Origin: Bacteroidales bacterium
GTDB lineage: Bacteria > Bacteroidota > Bacteroidia > Bacteroidales > UBA4181
DNA length: 17,356 nucleotides
Assembly (NCBI GenBank): GCA_031287245.1
Contig: JAITTD010000233.1
Coordinates: forward strand, 1-17,356
Reading direction: 5' to 3'
Of the stretch, positions 15,149-17,356 are shown one piece after another (the stretch's first letter is position 1; every line of letters starts with the position of its first letter). The notes beneath the pieces are model-generated. The model had not been told where the DNA came from. It worked only from the letters and a program-made list of their open reading frames with translations, and made no database searches. Made by a program: the position numbers and the translations under genes.

Positions 15149-16222
15149 ATGGTAAGTCAAATCATAAAACCGAGTTTATTTGGAATAAAGCATTCAAACA
15201 GAGATTTTGAACAAAAGGACACATGGGGAAAAAATCAATTTAATTCCTCATTTCCTGTTGCTTTGGCTGCATATATGGAACATAAAAGTATTGCCAACGT
15301 TTATCTTACTTTGGATAAAAAGCAGAAAATAAAATACGACAACATTTCCACTCAAAAATTATTTGGAATTTCCCCGTATTCAGAAGATTTATTTTACTCG
15401 TTTGAAAGCGTTTATACCCCTTATGAACGTTTTGTTATAGGCGAATTGCCAAGAATAGATTTAGTTACTCAAAGATGTAGCGATGGCGTTGCTTTGAAAG
15501 GTATGGAAATCAAACTCACGGCTCTACCGGACAATTCTACTTGTGATTTATCTGACAATCAATTTGGAACTGAAATAGTAACTCGCCCGCCAACAATTAT
15601 ATATTTAGCATGCAGTATAGCTTCTCTTTATCAAAAATCACATCTCTCATTACGCCAATACTTCGATACTAAATTTGACAAATTACGCGATTGGGCAAAC
15701 CCCGAAATTGTTTTACCGCATATTAAAGACATGATTGATAGCCTTGATAGAATTTTGACAGATAATAATTCAAAGCAAGAGCCGATAATTATGCAACCTG
15801 TTTGGAAAACAGAAGGTAAATCTTCCAGATTGTCTGAAAATTGTCTTGATATATTTGTTTGGAGTAATTTTGCTTTTGTAGAGCTCATTGCAAGGGAATT
15901 ACGCAATCAACAAATTTCAAAGATTACCCGACAGGCAAGAACACTTGTTTGGCTATTCAAAATGCTGTACGATTTTTCCAAAACAGGACAGTTTTATCCA
16001 AAACAAATTATTGATGATTATTCATACAATACATTGAACGACAAAGCGTTTTCTGCGAGTGGAATTGTAACACATCAGTTCATGAAGTGTCCCGAATTGA
16101 CAAAACCCCGAATAAAAGCAAGCGAAATTAAAGAAATTATTTTGGGTGGAGGTCAAAATTTATTAAGTCCCGAAAGACGATTTGATGCAATTATTTTTAA
16201 CACGCCAGAATTATTTAACTAA
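15149..16222 (+). CDS. Type II restriction endonuclease, HindVP family
   Basis: A 357-residue protein that I recognise as a HindVP-family endonuclease from its N-terminus (KPSLFGIKHSNRDF, then TWGKNQFNSSFPVALAAYM at 25-43) and the conserved block KLTALPDNSTCDLSDNQFG at 122-140. Asp104 in PRIDLV, followed by Glu120-Ile-Lys122, has the spacing of a PD-(D/E)xK nuclease site; this catalytic assignment is inference. HindVP of Haemophilus influenzae is known to belong with a GRCGYC-specific m5C methyltransferase. The methyltransferase gene here starts 2 bases after its stop. The region is markedly AT-rich relative to the genes to the left and has its own promoter, which suggests horizontal acquisition. 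The start at 15149 fits the short leader. Confidence 0.82.
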   Translation: MVSQIIKPSLFGIKHSNRDFEQKDTWGKNQFNSSFPVALAAYMEHKSIANVYLTLDKKQKIKYDNISTQKLFGISPYSEDLFYSFESVYTPYERFVIGELPRIDLVTQRCSDGVALKGMEIKLTALPDNSTCDLSDNQFGTEIVTRPPTIIYLACSIASLYQKSHLSLRQYFDTKFDKLRDWANPEIVLPHIKDMIDSLDRILTDNNSKQEPIIMQPVWKTEGKSSRLSENCLDIFVWSNFAFVELIARELRNQQISKITRQARTLVWLFKMLYDFSKTGQFYPKQIIDDYSYNTLNDKAFSASGIVTHQFMKCPELTKPRIKASEIKEIILGGGQNLLSPERRFDAIIFNTPELFN

Positions 16223-16224
16223 GA

Positions 16225-17175
16225 ATGAAAGCGATTGATCTATTTGCAGGTTGCGGAGGCTTATCATTAGGTTTTCAAAAAGCAGGAATTGAAATAGTCG
16301 GCGCTTTTGAAAATTGGAAGCCTGCTATTGATATTTACCGGGCCAATTTTAACCATCCTGTGTTTGAAAAAGACTTATCACAAATTACAGACTATTCTTT
16401 GTTTTCATCATTAGAGCCGGATATGATTATGGGCGGACCACCTTGCCAAGACTTTTCAAGCGCGGGCAAACGCAATGAAGATAACGGACGAGGCGATTTA
16501 ACTGTGAATTATGCGGAAATTGTAAGTCGTGTGCGTCCTGAATGGTTTGTAATGGAAAATGTTGAGCGCATTTTGAAAACGCAAAAACTGAAACAAGCAA
16601 AAAAAATATTTGCCGAAGCAGGTTATGGTTTATCAGAAGTTGTGTTGGATGCAAGCTATTGCGGAGTTCCACAGGCAAGAAAAAGGTATATACTTATTGG
16701 CAAATTAGGCGAAATAAACCATTTTATGGATTATTACCTTACTAAAAATCAAGCAAAAAAACCTATGAGTATTTTTGATTATCTTGGCAAATCATTAGGT
16801 ACCGAATATTATTACAGACACCCGCGTAGTTATGCAAGGCGAGGCGTTTTCAGTATTTATGAGCCAAGTCCTACAATTAGAGGCGTTAATAGACCTATAC
16901 CCAAAGGCTATAAAAAACATGAAGGCGACCCTGTTGATGATTTAAGCAAAGTAAGACCATTGACTACAAAAGAGCGAACTTATATACAAACTTTCCCCGA
17001 TGGGTTTAAATGGCTTGGAAACAAGACTGAGTTGGAACAAATTATAGGTAATGCCGTACCTGTGAATTTGGCGAAATTTGTAGGGAACTGTATAAGAGAA
17101 TATCTTAATGACGCCGATAAAGCACAAAATATAAAACGGCACGTAGGCGCAATAGAGTTTGAATACGCAGAATAA
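16225..17175 (+). CDS. DNA (cytosine-5-)-methyltransferase, HindV-like
   Basis: A 316-residue C5-cytosine methyltransferase with the canonical motifs in order: I, DLFAGCGGLSLGF at 5-17 (AdoMet binding); IV, GGPPCQDFS at 70-78 with catalytic Cys74; VI, ENV at 111-113; VIII, QARKRY at 150-155; the RPLTTKE block at 244-250 (IX); and X, GNAVP at 275-279. The target-recognition segment between VIII and IX (about 160-240) is short. It protects host DNA against the adjacent endonuclease. Specificity GRCGYC is inferred from the partnership with a HindVP-type enzyme. Its stop overlaps the start of vsr by 1 base (TAATG). Confidence 0.95.
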   Translation: MKAIDLFAGCGGLSLGFQKAGIEIVGAFENWKPAIDIYRANFNHPVFEKDLSQITDYSLFSSLEPDMIMGGPPCQDFSSAGKRNEDNGRGDLTVNYAEIVSRVRPEWFVMENVERILKTQKLKQAKKIFAEAGYGLSEVVLDASYCGVPQARKRYILIGKLGEINHFMDYYLTKNQAKKPMSIFDYLGKSLGTEYYYRHPRSYARRGVFSIYEPSPTIRGVNRPIPKGYKKHEGDPVDDLSKVRPLTTKERTYIQTFPDGFKWLGNKTELEQIIGNAVPVNLAKFVGNCIREYLNDADKAQNIKRHVGAIEFEYAE

Positions 17176-17356
17176 TGGCTGACGTTTTCACAAAAGAACA
17201 GCGTAGTAACGTGATGCGACAAGTCAAAAGCAGTCGTAACAAATCCACCGAATTAAAACTTATCGCTTTTTTCAAAGCGAATAAAATCAAAGGCTGGCGC
17301 AGGAATTACAAACTTTTCGGCAAGCCTGATTTTGCATTTCCAAAACAAAAAATAGC
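17175..17356 (+). CDS. vsr: Very short patch repair endonuclease Vsr, cut by window end
   Basis: The first 60 codons are visible; the rest lies beyond the window. The N-terminus MADVFTKEQRSNVMRQVKSS and the segment LFGKPDFAFPK at 47-57 are typical of Vsr, and Asp52 corresponds to the catalytic metal-binding Asp51 of the E. coli enzyme. Vsr nicks next to T:G mismatches produced by deamination of 5-methylcytosine and is characteristically encoded beside C5-cytosine methyltransferases. It overlaps the methyltransferase gene by one base, so the three genes form one operon. The strand and start are secure; completeness cannot be judged. Confidence 0.9.
   Translation, partial: MADVFTKEQRSNVMRQVKSSRNKSTELKLIAFFKANKIKGWRRNYKLFGKPDFAFPKQKI

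Overview
The window looks like a chromosomal segment of a member of the Bacteroidota, most likely the order Bacteroidales. Several genes are preceded by the TAnnTTTG -7 element used by the primary sigma factor of this phylum, and two of these have a TTG/TTTG element exactly 19 bases upstream. Starts lack clear Shine-Dalgarno sequences and are preceded by A/T-rich stretches. The gene types (PrfH with RtcB, a GH3 plus serine-hydrolase fusion, short heptamer repeats between genes) also fit. By eye, bases 200-14780 are about half GC, while 15000-17356 is close to one third GC.

Region 1 (216-8081, + strand) is a compact five-gene operon: a MoxR-type AAA+ ATPase, a DUF5682 protein, a CoxE-like VWA-domain protein with an intact MIDAS, a SWIM zinc-finger protein, and a HEAT-like repeat protein. 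The first four match the E. coli yehL-yehM-yehP-yehQ cluster in domain type, order and approximate size. The function of that cluster is unknown. MoxR ATPases usually act with VWA partners as remodelling machines, so a regulated remodelling complex is a reasonable inference. Region 2 (8136-12051, +) holds an alpha/beta hydrolase overlapping a secreted or periplasmic NagZ-like GH3 domain fused to a beta-lactamase-type serine hydrolase.

Region 3 (14782-12052, - strand) is an operon: an unrecognised basic 234-residue protein, an RtcB-family RNA ligase (ATGA overlap) and the release-factor homologue PrfH. RtcB2 and PrfH are known to act together on ribosomes whose 16S rRNA decoding centre has been cut: PrfH releases the peptide and RtcB reseals the RNA. 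The operon has a strong predicted promoter about 235 bases from its first codon, and this leader contains a potential multi-hairpin RNA structure. prfH and the GH3 gene converge with no base between their stop codons.

Region 4 (15149 to the window end, +) is an AT-rich type II restriction-modification module: a HindVP-family endonuclease, a C5-cytosine methyltransferase and the start of a Vsr mismatch endonuclease, cut by the window edge. It is transcribed divergently from region 3 from its own promoter, and its composition suggests horizontal acquisition.

Four arrays with a 7-base period (CAATTGT/CCATTGT/CCATTAC/AATTGAA-like units) lie at gene boundaries. One has become part of the signal-peptide coding sequence of the GH3 gene. 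The most interesting leads are the unrecognised first gene and structured leader of the rRNA-repair operon, and the uncharacterised five-gene MoxR-VWA cassette.
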